From an uncultured Succinivibrionaceae bacterium (GTDB lineage: Bacteria > Pseudomonadota > Gammaproteobacteria > Enterobacterales > Succinivibrionaceae), in NCBI GenBank assembly GCA_949286015.1, contig CASEBB010000004.1, positions 1-46,082 of the forward strand: 46,082 nt of DNA. Reading direction: 5' to 3'. The translations under genes were made by a program, and so were the position numbers. Below the pieces are notes generated by a model. The model was not told where the DNA came from. It searched no databases and saw only the letters and a list, made by a program, of their open reading frames with translations. Each line of letters opens with the position of its first letter. Position 1 is the first letter of the stretch. Positions 7,401 to 16,383 of the stretch are shown here, piece by piece.

Positions 7401-10188
7401 CTGCAGCGTAAGCATTTAAGGACGAGGCCGAATCCGTAGCAGAAGCAGCCGCAGTGGCGGCTGGCGCAGTAAAGGACTCATCAGCACGCACCGCCGTTGC
7501 GGTATTGCTCTCGGTCAACGCAGAAGATACGGTGGTATCAGTGGTACTAGGCTCAGCAAAGTGGCGGGCAAAGTAGCCCTCGTCACTATCGGGGTAGTGC
7601 CGCTGGTCTAAGGTCAGCTCATATTGCATTCCGCCCTGCTCATAGCGAGTACGCTGATAGGCCTGCGCAAAGGTGCTTAAATTGGAATCTGTGGCAAACG
7701 ATGCGTGGTAGGCGGCAGCAGTGTCTTTTGGGGCGGAGCCACTGTAAGCTTCTTGCTGGCGCTCTTGCTCTTCTAAGGTCGCAGTGGGGGTGAGAGCGGA
7801 GAAGGTACGGGCACGCGGCGGCGCAGGCATGTTGATACGAGCCTGCCCCGTGGCGGTCACAACAAAGGTGGTCGCTTGCAGCGGTTCTCGCGCTGGGTGC
7901 TCGACGCTAGCAGTGTTTACAGGAGAGGCAGTGCTGGCAACAGCAGTAGTAGTAACCGCGCCCTCATCTAAAAAGGCCGCTTGCATCCCCACCTGCGGCG
8001 CTGGCTGCGGCACCATAAAGTCAGTGACCGCAAAGGGCATAGGCTTGATGCCCATAGAGGTCATAAGCTGCTCTAAATGCTTGCGGCGCTGCGTGCTCAC
8101 GTCAGAGGCAGTGCCCGCTTGACTCTCTAGAGCCTGCGTGGTGGTCGTAATGGTAGAGAGAGCCGCTGGAGTAAAGTCCGGTGTACGCTCCGTCTCTTTA
8201 GTTTTGGTTGTGGTGGTGGAATTGTCGCTATGCGTCGCTGGTGACAGCGAGCCTAAGAAGTGCGGCAAAGAGAGATTAAAAGCGCGGTTTTTTAACAGAG
8301 AACGCGCCACCTGCATGAGGCGGGCGCGCGTCTCCATAAACATATGCAGCGTTGAGCTCTCACCACTACCACTACCCGCATCAGTACCAGTGCCTACAGC
8401 AGAGGTGTCTTTTGAGCTGCCGTCAGCTGCCGGTGGGGTCAAAACGATCTTGCCCTCGACCCACGACGCTTTTTCAGCGGCAAACTCCTTGGGCAGCGGC
8501 TGGTAAACAGCCTCAATGCAGGCAATAGAGTAAAACTGCTGAGAGGTCAGAGGACAGATATGCGCCAGCAGCGATAGCGGAATCGCCTGCTCACCACGGG
8601 TTAAGTCCACATCCTGACCAGAAGCGGTCATAGCAGCGGCTAAGAGGACAGAGTCAGAATCAGATTCACCTGCAGCAAAGTCATCCGTAAAGAGCGGCAT
8701 GCTGCTCACGGTATATTCCGAGAGCTGCTCTATTGCGGCTGTACCACTGCCGGTTACAGCACTATTAGCAGCGGCCATGCCCTGAGCGGCGGTAGCTCCA
8801 GTAGCTGCAGCCTGTAGCGCTTGTTCAGGACTAATCGCAGTTAAAGTCGCAGAAAAAGAGCCAGTATCACTAAAGGTGACGTTGCCTAACAGGGCCATGC
8901 TGTATGGCCCTGCTGTACTCTGCATTGCGTCAAAAGGAGTGGCTGCAGACGCAGCCGTGCGCACGGCGTAAGAGGCCGTTTGTGTGTCAGCATCGTCACA
9001 AGCTGCAGCGGCGGCCGCAAGGTAGGCGGGGCTAAAGTCGGTGCGGTGGCTACTGGAAAGAGACGCGCTCGCGCCCATAACGCCATAGGCTGAGCCGGTG
9101 CCCATTGTGGCTCCGGCGCCCAGAGACGCACTAGATGATGTTGCCTTTGAGGCGGCTATGAGCTCACCGCTTACAGCCTCACTTGCAGCGCCAGCCTGTT
9201 GTGCAGCTACAGGGGCGATGGCAGCAGGTTCAGCGCTCGTGGCGGCAGCTGTGCTCGCGGGGAAGGATAAACGTCCAGCGGCCTGCTGCATCGCCATAAT
9301 TTGCGCTTTATGCAGAGCCAGCGCGTCCTTATACGCCTGCATCTCACTTAAGGTAGGGATGTCAGCTGGCGCCTGTGGTGATGGCGGAGCTAACAGGGCA
9401 GCGGCTTCATAGGCTGTCATATCCGCAATTTGTGGATCGAGCTGAAACTGCGCCGCCATGAGCTCATCCTCAAGCGAGCGACCACGCGTAGCGGACAAGG
9501 TACCTAAGCCCGAAACACCATGCAGGAGGAAGTTTACGTAGTCGCTATAGCCGCTCTGCTCTTCTTTGGTGGAGATGAGATACCAAATGATGTAGCGGCC
9601 GCAAAGGCGGATGGAGGAACGGTAAAACTCGTCAAGCAGGAAGAGGTTTTGCGCGCTACCGCAGTTTTCCTCATCCATGCAGTCGGGACTGAAGTTAGTA
9701 AAGCGATCCTCTGGGGTCACAAAGAGGTTTAACTCTACACCACGGGCCTTGACGTAGGTGGTGATAAAGCGGCACTTGTTTTGGAGGGCGGTCATACCCT
9801 CAGGTGAGATATTGGCCTTAACACAGACCCAAATGTCGACATCGGAGGAGTCAGACTGACCTAAAGAGGAGGTACTACCCATGGCATAGAGGCCTAAGAT
9901 AGCGTGCTCCCGTGGCTCTTCAAGTGGAGGTGAGTCTGGCAGCAGGATGCTTTTGAGGTAATTTTGCTGGGCGGCATCAGGGGTAAAGAGGTCGATGCCG
10001 TGAGGAATGTAGCCGGTACGGTAGCCAGGGAGATTGATATGGTTGTAGTGCAGCAGGACAGGCACCATGGACAGGCAGAAACGAGCCTCATGATGCATTA
10101 AATCCAACGCGCGCTGCAGGCGTGTTTCGTTTAAGGCCTTATAGCGGCGCAGGCGCGTGAGGATCTGCTGTTGCGTGATATAGACCAT
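4447..10188 (-). CDS. cyaA: Class I adenylate cyclase CyaA with a giant low-complexity insertion
   Basis: Makes cAMP from ATP; partner of CRP in catabolite control. The N-terminal catalytic part is recognisable at about 1-245, with the nucleotidyltransferase signature GSTSSLGQSDSSDVDIWVC (Asp116, Asp118) and FLLDEFYR. Conserved enzyme resumes near 1170 (EWFDFGSVLTSSPTEYFGSGLW, then KAIDSPFKVVLK) and runs to about 1865 (FNLPQYFVL, FTIRG). Between them lie about 900 residues rich in Ala, Ser, Thr and Gln. A second Ala/Ser/Arg insert spans about 1290-1350 and an Ala tail about 1866-1913. E. coli CyaA is 848 aa, so this protein is more than twice that. Ordered-looking islands interrupt the insert at about 529-585, 615-650 and 701-743. 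There is no frameshift, and the frame is open across the whole insert. It is divergent from hemX as in E. coli. Confidence 0.95.
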   Translation of the reverse strand: MVYITQQQILTRLRRYKALNETRLQRALDLMHHEARFCLSMVPVLLHYNHINLPGYRTGYIPHGIDLFTPDAAQQNYLKSILLPDSPPLEEPREHAILGLYAMGSTSSLGQSDSSDVDIWVCVKANISPEGMTALQNKCRFITTYVKARGVELNLFVTPEDRFTNFSPDCMDEENCGSAQNLFLLDEFYRSSIRLCGRYIIWYLISTKEEQSGYSDYVNFLLHGVSGLGTLSATRGRSLEDELMAAQFQLDPQIADMTAYEAAALLAPPSPQAPADIPTLSEMQAYKDALALHKAQIMAMQQAAGRLSFPASTAAATSAEPAAIAPVAAQQAGAASEAVSGELIAASKATSSSASLGAGATMGTGSAYGVMGASASLSSSHRTDFSPAYLAAAAAACDDADTQTASYAVRTAASAATPFDAMQSTAGPYSMALLGNVTFSDTGSFSATLTAISPEQALQAAATGATAAQGMAAANSAVTGSGTAAIEQLSEYTVSSMPLFTDDFAAGESDSDSVLLAAAMTASGQDVDLTRGEQAIPLSLLAHICPLTSQQFYSIACIEAVYQPLPKEFAAEKASWVEGKIVLTPPAADGSSKDTSAVGTGTDAGSGSGESSTLHMFMETRARLMQVARSLLKNRAFNLSLPHFLGSLSPATHSDNSTTTTKTKETERTPDFTPAALSTITTTTQALESQAGTASDVSTQRRKHLEQLMTSMGIKPMPFAVTDFMVPQPAPQVGMQAAFLDEGAVTTTAVASTASPVNTASVEHPAREPLQATTFVVTATGQARINMPAPPRARTFSALTPTATLEEQERQQEAYSGSAPKDTAAAYHASFATDSNLSTFAQAYQRTRYEQGGMQYELTLDQRHYPDSDEGYFARHFAEPSTTDTTVSSALTESNTATAVRADESFTAPAATAAASATDSASSLNAYAAAPQSTTLANRAPAAAAMHLFSSVEKITVPRRSSSHNRADASASASTVDAVRTNATSYGAGELFADAAYDFDAAENDVVPPALAATSVRTAHSTHGAATALAAAQQAQSQSQLQVQASSGSALSTDYNHEAPFTPATAPWSPDSAAVNALAAEALAADSAASTASGTGFNGSVGSAGGTGNNDGTTIVNHSRKEWQVTKQSGIVGISGGWRREAVTAAAAAIPRLDKAEEIYPEWAYGNILTDDECVQAALHDGWQEHEAPLKAEEWFDFGSVLTSSPTEYFGSGLWLLYKAIDSPFKVVLKILLMEAYSSDYPNSKLLSSELKEYMHSHDGYSLDLDSYYLMYLKVSNYLQSLQQRQKKMQQGKLRGRGRDAFAALESTPASGESDFMAPVPRRHAGTSVAATAAMSSVESDILLRDGDDRPRYDRLNLMRKCFYLKIFKGLTHKSVHHHDDYQLKRELLNKFSKRWGWSDAFVQELESINSWKVEAVRAFNLEVYNTIMESYMALLRFSVRHGIEYAITSDDAGVLSRKLYAAFDLYPGKIPLLHCSMPHDLEERNLTFIRPSEYSLCRKGWHLYPAAPDDIALLNTKVSFIGSRLSEVVTWACFNGLLSSRSRTFVVGAHSPVSPLKIKILSSDIRRVLEPQLGHVSESELQSAPKLRAALIMLNLEQDDTELLQNNLANIGDGSTLCYGRQRVCLIGSLDLVMVNSWGEIRSVTLPHGEEGVVELLATLLRIFANSSDEQTQSSASTSFLSLVEVCSYAASYQDLIKYDLEATIRQVFNCLNAGGSSEYVFEVGRNTYTARAQGERGVMIQRNGVFGSSDFDISVLSRYGMRPEFALQVPPIVDRYATSGIMQYFFAPRLAGHWDIYIINERNEVKIYHDYYGSRAALVNAINRFYTSQSQNRLQYTNRFNLPQYFVLSADQKTLHPFTIRGLATEPAAEAGVASGGAVAVESSTSVGAVDAVALAKQGTSPAAAAAEATA

Positions 10189-11176
10189 GCACTACACCGA
10201 AAGCTTGTAGGTCAGACGCCCAAGCGCCAGCAACCAAGATGACACCACACAAGGTAGTGGCCTCTGAGGGTGTTACCTACTTTTATCGTTACTGCGGGCC
10301 AAAGAGGCGGCGAAAAGCTAAAGCTCAAAAGGGATGACAGCGGCGCTACGTGAAGGAGCGCTGTATCAGAGCATTATAACGCCCGCACGGGCAGAACAAC
10401 GGGGCGGCGCGCATTATGAGGAAGTAATTACCGTAAGAACTTGCCAGCGCACGCTAGAGCACAATAGAGCCCGCAGCTCACCTCACCGCGCAAATAAGGG
10501 CGCTGCTCACAAGATTACGCCGCTTGCGGTGGCGCCCGCTCTCACCTCAAGGCAGATAAGCCCACCGCAACCACTGTTAGGTGAAACTTACCCGCAAGGG
10601 CTCTACCACCACGCTCCTTGGCACGGCAGCATGATAAATATCAGCATGCTTTGCCTTAGCGCACTCTTTTTGTGCAACAGAGCGCAGCGCCATTTCGTAG
10701 CAATTATGACTTTTATGCCGCCTCGGATTTCGGCCTTGCTCACACTTGCACCCCTCACTACGCTAGGATAGTAGTGCTTTGGTGTAAAATTCCTCTTTAG
10801 CGCTTTAACTGGGCCACAGCCCAGAGGCGATCACGCCACGGTGCTCTGATTTTGCGCTCACGCACAAACAGCCCTCAAGACAGCTTCTTAGCCCTGCCTA
10901 CGCACACTTTAGGCGCCTAAAAGCTGCATTCTCAGTCACCGACCATCTTGGCGGTGGCGGCGGTGTGCACATGGCGCTCCCGTTACTGCCCTTTACTGGT
11001 AGCACCTCCATGAGGTTACCAGCAAAGGCCCTCATTAGCTTTAGGGTCATTGCCTCCACAGAGTACGGCATTGTCTCTGACTTACCGTGACTTCCGAGCG
11101 CAGCCTTTTAAGCTTGCCTTAGACAAGAGGAAAGCCTACTGGCATTGACGCCCCGACAAGGCCCATAGGGATCAAA
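10189..11176. other. Divergent cyaA/hemX intergenic region
   Basis: Almost 1 kb with no credible gene. In E. coli the hemC, hemD, hemX and hemY genes start opposite cyaA; here no hemC or hemD homology can be read in any frame. A perfect 14-bp palindrome TTTAGGCGCCTAAA lies at 10908-10921. The 145-codon frame at 10334-10771 has no recognisable similarity or ribosome site. The region presumably holds the cyaA and hemX promoters. Confidence 0.5.
10373..10378 (-). promoter_or_regulatory. Candidate -10 box for cyaA
   Basis: A perfect TATAAT on the minus strand about 185 nt upstream of the cyaA ATG, in the divergent region. A matching -35 is poor (GTTGTT at 16-nt spacing). No clear CRP site was seen next to it. 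Tentative. Confidence 0.3.
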
Positions 11177-12457
11177 ATGGTAAAAGAAACGTCCGCCACT
11201 GAAAGCACTGCTTCTCAGACAGCAGCGACCTCTGCTACGTCTTCTGCTAGCAGTCAGACGCCACAAGCTCCACAAAATGCTGCTGTACCAGCTACTGTTG
11301 ACTACGCCTCCGTCTCGCAGGTACGCGATCTGGAAAGCCGCCTCAATACGCGTATTGAGAAAAACGCTGGCGGTAAGACAGGCCTTTTATGGGTTGTGAC
11401 GATCTTAGCCTTAGCAGGTGCAGGCTTTGCCGGTTACACCTCGTTCCAGAACCAGCAAAAGCTGACCTTACTGCAAAGTGAAGCCAGCACCAGCCAACAA
11501 CAAGTTGCTAACGCCATGCTCAAGATTGAGCAAAGTGCAGCGGCTTTTGAGGCGGCGCAACAGACCAACAACCAGCTTTTACAAAACTACAATACGCTGG
11601 CGCAAAACGACCAAGCCTACTCACGTCAAGTCAATGATTTAATCAACATGACGCAACAGCAGGCGGCGGGCTTTAAGGATGTGGTAGCCAAGGTTGAGGC
11701 CTTCTCGGAGCGCAACCCTAACGATTGGCTGCTGGCCGAAAGCTACTTTATGGTGAACAACGCCAACGCTAAGGCTGTCTACGAAAAAGACATCAATGCC
11801 GCCGTGTGGATGCTCACTAAGGCCGACGAGCTCTTAGTCAGCATTGAGGACGCGCAGGTGATCGCCTTACGTGAGGCTATCTCTAAGGACGTCGCGGCCT
11901 TAAACAACATCCAGCAAGTTGACTTCCGTGGCTTAGGCTTAACCTTAGACCGCGCTTATGACAATGTCGACCAGCTGGTGTTAGAGGGCTACTCCGACCC
12001 ACAAAAGCGTGCTGCCGCCTTTAATCAAGGTGAGAGCAATGAGCCATCGGCTAACATTCAGGACTGGAAAGAGAACCTCTTAAAGTCGGCCAATGACTTT
12101 GCCTCGCGCTTTGTTGAGGTACGCCGCCGTGATGCTGAGGCTGCTACTGAGTTCTTAACCCCAGAGCAAGACCTCTTCTTACGTGAGAACATCAAGACCC
12201 GCATTCTGCTGGCTAAGGCTGACCTCTCGCATGGCGACAAGGCCAACATGCAGAGCAACCTCAATGCGGCTTTAGGCTTAATCTCCACCTACTTTGATCC
12301 TGAGAGCGCGATTACGCAGAGCACCTTAAAGGAGCTCTCTACGTTAGCCTCCAGTGAGATCACCATTGAAACCCCACAGGTTTTATCCAGTGTGAGCGCG
12401 TTCTCGCAGTACGCGCATGAGCACTTATTAGGTCGCGGGGTAGCATCGCATGATTAA
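11177..12457 (+). CDS. hemX: HemX-like membrane protein
   Basis: A 426-aa protein of the HemX family (the 'uroporphyrin-III C-methyltransferase-like' group, which lacks methyltransferase motifs). A Ser/Thr/Ala-rich cytoplasmic N-terminus (1-50) is followed by one membrane segment at about 68-88 (GLLWVVTILALAGAGFAGYT), then a Gln-rich coiled coil (about 92-180) and a helical periplasmic domain. It overlaps hemY by 8 nt (the hemY ATG at 12450 precedes the hemX stop), which indicates translational coupling. hemC and hemD, the usual first genes of this operon, are absent. The true role of HemX is unclear even in E. coli; an envelope or scaffold role is plausible. Confidence 0.85.
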   Translation: MVKETSATESTASQTAATSATSSASSQTPQAPQNAAVPATVDYASVSQVRDLESRLNTRIEKNAGGKTGLLWVVTILALAGAGFAGYTSFQNQQKLTLLQSEASTSQQQVANAMLKIEQSAAAFEAAQQTNNQLLQNYNTLAQNDQAYSRQVNDLINMTQQQAAGFKDVVAKVEAFSERNPNDWLLAESYFMVNNANAKAVYEKDINAAVWMLTKADELLVSIEDAQVIALREAISKDVAALNNIQQVDFRGLGLTLDRAYDNVDQLVLEGYSDPQKRAAAFNQGESNEPSANIQDWKENLLKSANDFASRFVEVRRRDAEAATEFLTPEQDLFLRENIKTRILLAKADLSHGDKANMQSNLNAALGLISTYFDPESAITQSTLKELSTLASSEITIETPQVLSSVSAFSQYAHEHLLGRGVASHD

Positions 12458-13655
12458 GATCATCATTGCTGTCTTACTGTTATGCGGCGCGGTCTTCTTA
12501 GGCCCGCGTTTAGCTGACAGTCAAGGCTTTGTGCACATTGCCACCGAGGGCTACATTATTGAGACCTCGCTGACGACGGCCATTATTCTGGCCATTGTGG
12601 CTTTTGTGGTGTTGCACATTGTGGTTAACCTCATTAACCGCTCGATTCGTCTGCCAAAGTTAACAGCGCGCTGGTTTGGTAGCCGCAAGGCGAAGAAGCT
12701 GCAAAGCCTGCAAAACGAGGCTTTTGTGGCTTTTGATGAGGGCGCCTACAACCGTGCGCTGGGTCTTTTAAAGAAGATTGGCCCACGCGCGAGCTTACCG
12801 GTGCCATGCCTGCTCTTAGGTGCCAAGTGCTCCTTTGCGCTGGGTGATTTAGACAGCTGCCGTCAGTTCTTAGATCAGGCGGAGAGCAGCAAGGACACCT
12901 CCAATGTGGCCTGCAAGCTCTTACGCGCTAAGCTCAACTTAAAGATTGGCAACGCCGAGGCGGCTTTAGAGAACATCTCCAGCTTAGGTCTTGATAGCCA
13001 TGATGCCAGCGTGGTGAAGATGCTCTACAACTGCTACTTAAGCGAGAAGCAGTTTGACAAGATCAAGGAGCTGCTGCCAACTTTAGTGAAGCTGAAGATG
13101 GTGGATGACGATGAGGCTAGCCTCATTGCTCAAGGCTATGCGCAGGATGCGGTGCAAGAGTGCAAGGATGAGGTGGCAGTGGATACTGTCATTAACAGCC
13201 TCTCCAAGAGCGAGCGCAACAACGCCATGGTCATGGCCCCTGTGGTCACCAGACTGGTAGCTTTAGGTGCGGTTGATAAGGCCAGCAAGCTCACAGTTGG
13301 TCTCTTACGTCGTAGCGACAACCACCAAGAGGCGCTGCTCAATGCCATTGCCACGTGGTCGGTGGCGGCCCCTGAGGTGCTCAAGGAGCTCAGCGATCAA
13401 GAGAGCAACAATGCCATTGGTAGTCAGACCAATGTGCCATTACTGAAGGCTCTGGCTAACTTAGAGCTGAAGGATGGCAAGTTAAGTGAGGCGAAGACTC
13501 ACTTGAGCAAGGCGCTGACGATGGACAAGAGCACGGATCTGTACGTGCTGGCAGCGGAGCTCAATGAGCGCTTATCGCACTTTGATGAGGCGGCGAAGTT
13601 CTTTGCGTTAGCGTTAAAGAACAAGGCTGACGCGCAGTTACCAGCTTTAAGCTAA
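12450..13655 (+). CDS. hemY: HemY, TPR-containing inner-membrane protein
   Basis: A 401-aa homologue of proteobacterial HemY (not the Bacillus protoporphyrinogen oxidase of the same name). Two N-terminal membrane segments (about 3-20 and 43-63) are followed by tetratricopeptide-like helical repeats to the C-terminus (AFDEGAYNRALGLLKK, LLRAKLNLKIGNAEAALENI, LANLELKDGKLSEAKTHLSKAL, LSHFDEAAKFFALALKN). The length is close to the 398-aa E. coli protein. The start overlaps the end of hemX. A terminator follows the stop. Confidence 0.88.
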   Translation: MIKIIIAVLLLCGAVFLGPRLADSQGFVHIATEGYIIETSLTTAIILAIVAFVVLHIVVNLINRSIRLPKLTARWFGSRKAKKLQSLQNEAFVAFDEGAYNRALGLLKKIGPRASLPVPCLLLGAKCSFALGDLDSCRQFLDQAESSKDTSNVACKLLRAKLNLKIGNAEAALENISSLGLDSHDASVVKMLYNCYLSEKQFDKIKELLPTLVKLKMVDDDEASLIAQGYAQDAVQECKDEVAVDTVINSLSKSERNNAMVMAPVVTRLVALGAVDKASKLTVGLLRRSDNHQEALLNAIATWSVAAPEVLKELSDQESNNAIGSQTNVPLLKALANLELKDGKLSEAKTHLSKALTMDKSTDLYVLAAELNERLSHFDEAAKFFALALKNKADAQLPALS

Positions 13656-13683
13656 AGGCCGTAACTGACTTAGTGCAGAAAAG

Positions 13684-13712
13684 AGGCTTGCTCTTCGGGG
13701 CAGGCCTTTTTT
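13684..13712 (+). terminator. Rho-independent terminator after hemY
   Basis: AGGCTTGC and GCAGGCCT pair with one mismatch around a 9-nt loop and are followed by six T. It lies 28 nt beyond the hemY stop and ends the hemXY unit. Confidence 0.8.
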
Positions 13713-14138
13713 GTTGGTGCGAGGGTAATACCTCCGAGGTAGGTCACCACCTCCAAGAATGGTCACTCACGCTGATTCCGGCACCGGTTCTAAGCCACAT
13801 CCATAGCTATCCCACCATATATCCCAGTGAACCCAGTCTCTGTGCCACAGCGAAGCAAACGATGCGGGCCTAACGACAGAAGTGGCACAGCGGCGCCTTA
13901 ACGCCAGATACTGCACCGATGACAGGGCACACTGCCCTTAGCCTCACCCTTTGCCTCAGGAGGTCGCGCCTCGGGTGCGCAACACCACAAAGCAGCACGT
14001 CTCCCCTGAGACCGCACAAGCAGCTACAGGCAAAGCCAGCCTGTGCGTAGAGGCACGTTGAAGCTGCCCCCTATTCCTCAGGGGCACAGGGACACCTCGC
14101 TCATCCCAGCAGGATTTACTGCTGCTTCCGGCGTGTGT
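13713..14138. other. Gene-free gap between hemY and the exported hypothetical gene
   Basis: About 430 bases between convergent genes. I see no credible ORF, RNA gene or clear second terminator here. Confidence 0.4.
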
Positions 14139-14699
14139 TTAGTAGTACGCGCTTGGCATGGAGCTGCGGTAGGTAATGTCATCCAAGCCCAATTGCAACT
14201 TGGCAATCGAGAAGGCCTTTGTCATCTCATCCTGCGAGATAACCCCACAAGCCCCAAAGAGCAAGTATGAGGTGCCATCAAAGTAAGAGAGCAACGCCGC
14301 ACAAGGGGCATTGTCTACATACTGGAAACTAAAGCCGCGACGGGCAATTTGCGCGGTAAGCCCCCAGCCTGCATACGAGTCCATTATGTCCTGAGCGTAA
14401 GCCTTGGTGGTGCTCAAATGCGCTGCCGCAGGCAGAATCTGCACAAAGGCCTTTGCACTGCCGTCCTTTTTCAGTAAGGACACCACCCGCTCGGAGCGGT
14501 TGTAGCTCATGGTGTAGTCAGGCAATAAGCGCTCAACATTAGGGTCAGAGCGACCGCCAATGGTGATATTGAGGCTAGAGCTACGCGTTGGGGTATCCGC
14601 CGCTGTGGCCACGGGAACACTGCCAGTTAGGAGCACAAGGCCAAACAAAGCGAGTGCTACTGCTTTCAATGTGCGCTGTGGCTGTGGCCATAAAGTCAT
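14139..14699 (-). CDS. Exported hypothetical protein
   Basis: A 186-aa protein I do not recognise. The start ATG 14697-14699 is chosen because GAGAGGAG lies 7-8 nt upstream; the frame extends to 14789 without such a site. The N-terminus reads as a signal peptide: basic (QPQRTLK), then hydrophobic AVALALFGLVLLTG, ending near VATAADT (cleavage about 33/34). The mature part (about 150 aa) contains a dimer of Cys (NAPCAALLSY and FGACGVIS) that could form a disulfide, and the segment SRRGFSF-like aromatic strands. It lies convergent to hemXY. A periplasmic or envelope role is inference from the signal only. Confidence 0.7.
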   Translation of the reverse strand: MTLWPQPQRTLKAVALALFGLVLLTGSVPVATAADTPTRSSSLNITIGGRSDPNVERLLPDYTMSYNRSERVVSLLKKDGSAKAFVQILPAAAHLSTTKAYAQDIMDSYAGWGLTAQIARRGFSFQYVDNAPCAALLSYFDGTSYLLFGACGVISQDEMTKAFSIAKLQLGLDDITYRSSMPSAYY

Positions 14700-15183
14700 G
14701 ACTTGCTCCTCTCCACGTCCCCTGGCAAGCACGATGTGCACTTGACCAGCGCTTTGCAGAATGCAGGGCGAACACACAGGGCCTTGCACTCTTCAGAGTA
14801 CTTATCTTACCAGCTAAGCTCCAAAAGCGAAAAACCTCGCTTCAAAGCCATGCTTCCCTCACGGCGCTGCCGCAACCATAAACAGCTATTGCCGTCCAGA
14901 GCTTTGCAGAAGCGCCAACGCGACACTACGTGCCTCTCTCCTTTTACAGCACGGGTAACAGCCGCTAGTGCGAGCTTTGTGCCGTGAAAAAGGAGAGCCG
15001 TCTCACAAAAGAAAATGCTAAAATACGCGCTTTAGACAGAATTGTCTCTATGCACGCCCTCTTGAGGGAAGTTCGCAGCAACTCCTTACGAGCGGCGTTT
15101 GTAGCCAGCGTGCTTGAGCATATCTTGCTTTATCCATACGCGCTGAGGAGAGATCTGCGCACCTGAGGGAGGATCTGTCATCC
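14700..15183. other. Gap between two divergent genes
   Basis: About 480 bases. It holds the extended -10 promoter listed separately and an AGACA-GAAT-TGTCT inverted repeat at 15034-15047 that could be an operator. The 60-codon frame at 14984-15166 has no recognisable product and is not called. Confidence 0.4.
15016..15024 (+). promoter_or_regulatory. Extended -10 promoter for the acyltransferase gene
   Basis: TGC-TAAAAT is an extended -10 element about 160 nt upstream of the acyltransferase ATG. There is no good -35, as is usual for extended -10 promoters. A small inverted repeat (15034-15047) sits just downstream, where it could overlap the transcription start. Confidence 0.4.
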
Positions 15184-16347
15184 ATGCTGTCGTTTTTGCC
15201 TGCGCCCTTGCTCTTTCTCCTTAACTTTACGCTGATCAGCGTGGTCACGGTAGTCCTAGCCATACCAGTGTTTGCCTTAGCGCTGGTGCGTCTGCTTTTA
15301 CCTTTTAAGTTCGTGTTAGCGCTGGTAGACAAGGTCAACCAAGCGGTCTTCTACCTCTGGGTAAGCAACAACTCCTTTTTGATGTGGCTCACCAACCGCA
15401 TCAAGTGGGACATTAAAGGCGCTGACATCAAGAAAATTCAGGGCTCGTGCTTTATCATCTCCAATCACGTCACGTGGACGGATATCGTGATGTTAGGCCA
15501 CATCTACCGTGGCAAGATTCCTATCACTAAGTTCTTCCTCAAGCACTCCTTGATTTATATCCCGATCTTGGGACAGGCCTGCTACTCCTTAGGCATGCCT
15601 TTTTTACGGCGTTACAGCCGCAATGAGCTCCTCAAGAACCCGAAGCTCAAGATGAAGGACATCAATGCCACGCGCAAAGCATGTCTTAACCTTTTAGAGC
15701 ATCCGTCAAGCTTAGTGAACTTTGTGGAGGGTACGCGCTATACCCCACAAAAAGCAGCGGCGCAAAAGTCCCCTTACCGCCATTTGATGCCACCAAAGGC
15801 TGCCTCACTGGCGATTGCGTTGGGTCTTATTGGCGAGCACATCGACTGCATGCTCAACACGACGCTCATTTACCCTGGCAAGCATGAGGGCTCGATCTTC
15901 ATGCAGATGCTCTGCGGACGCTTAAAGCACGTGATTGCGCGCGTTGAGGTGATCGACAAAGAGACGATTGCTGCGCACATGGTGGGTGACTACCTGCATG
16001 ACAAGCAGTTTAAGCACGCCTTTACCATGTACTTGCGCGACATGTGGCAGCGTAAGGACGAGCAAATTGAGGCCTTGCTGCACGGCACAGACACAGCCAC
16101 AGATGCCAGTGTCACCGGCAGCAACACCGAGGTAGCTCACGCCGAGACAGCAGACTCTTCCGAGGCTATGGCAGCTACTGTGGCCAATCCTGCAAAAGCC
16201 ACGGGCACGGAGCCAGAGGAAAGCACGGTGGCAAAGGCAACAGAGGCCGATGCTACGGAAACGGCTAACGAGAGCAGTGTAGACACTGCTAACGCTGCCA
16301 GCACGCAAGCGGCGCTGCGCGCAGAACGCGACGTCAAGACCGCCTAA
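15184..16347 (+). CDS. yihG: YihG-like lysophospholipid acyltransferase (PlsC family)
   Basis: Membrane acyltransferase of the 1-acyl-glycerol-3-phosphate acyltransferase superfamily. The catalytic HX4D block is NHVTWTD (His95, Asp100) and the phosphate-binding block is VNFVEGTR (Glu182-Arg185). The segments FFLKHSLIYIPILGQACYSLGMPFLRRYSR, MPPKAA and the late GDYLHDKQFKHAF match E. coli YihG better than PlsC. Hydrophobic N-terminal segment about 5-45. YihG-type proteins are about 310 aa; this one has an extra tail (about 302-387) rich in Ala, Thr, Glu and Ser. GGGAGGAT lies upstream of the ATG at slightly long spacing. Substrate is inferred to be a lysophospholipid. Confidence 0.9.
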   Translation: MLSFLPAPLLFLLNFTLISVVTVVLAIPVFALALVRLLLPFKFVLALVDKVNQAVFYLWVSNNSFLMWLTNRIKWDIKGADIKKIQGSCFIISNHVTWTDIVMLGHIYRGKIPITKFFLKHSLIYIPILGQACYSLGMPFLRRYSRNELLKNPKLKMKDINATRKACLNLLEHPSSLVNFVEGTRYTPQKAAAQKSPYRHLMPPKAASLAIALGLIGEHIDCMLNTTLIYPGKHEGSIFMQMLCGRLKHVIARVEVIDKETIAAHMVGDYLHDKQFKHAFTMYLRDMWQRKDEQIEALLHGTDTATDASVTGSNTEVAHAETADSSEAMAATVANPAKATGTEPEESTVAKATEADATETANESSVDTANAASTQAALRAERDVKTA

Positions 16348-16383
16348 GGACGCGGCACACGCAAGCAGCGCTTTGGACGTCCC

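Noticed and set aside
8886..9412. Overlapping frames on both strands inside cyaA
   Set aside because: Shadows of the GC-rich low-complexity coding sequence; the cyaA frame itself is continuous with conserved domains at both ends.
10334..10771. 145-codon plus-strand frame in the cyaA/hemX gap
   Set aside because: No ribosome site, no recognisable similarity, composition unlike the genes around it; checked as a possible hemD relic and not matching.
14984..15166. 60-codon frame upstream of the acyltransferase
   Set aside because: Overlaps the extended -10 promoter and a possible operator; no known relatives.
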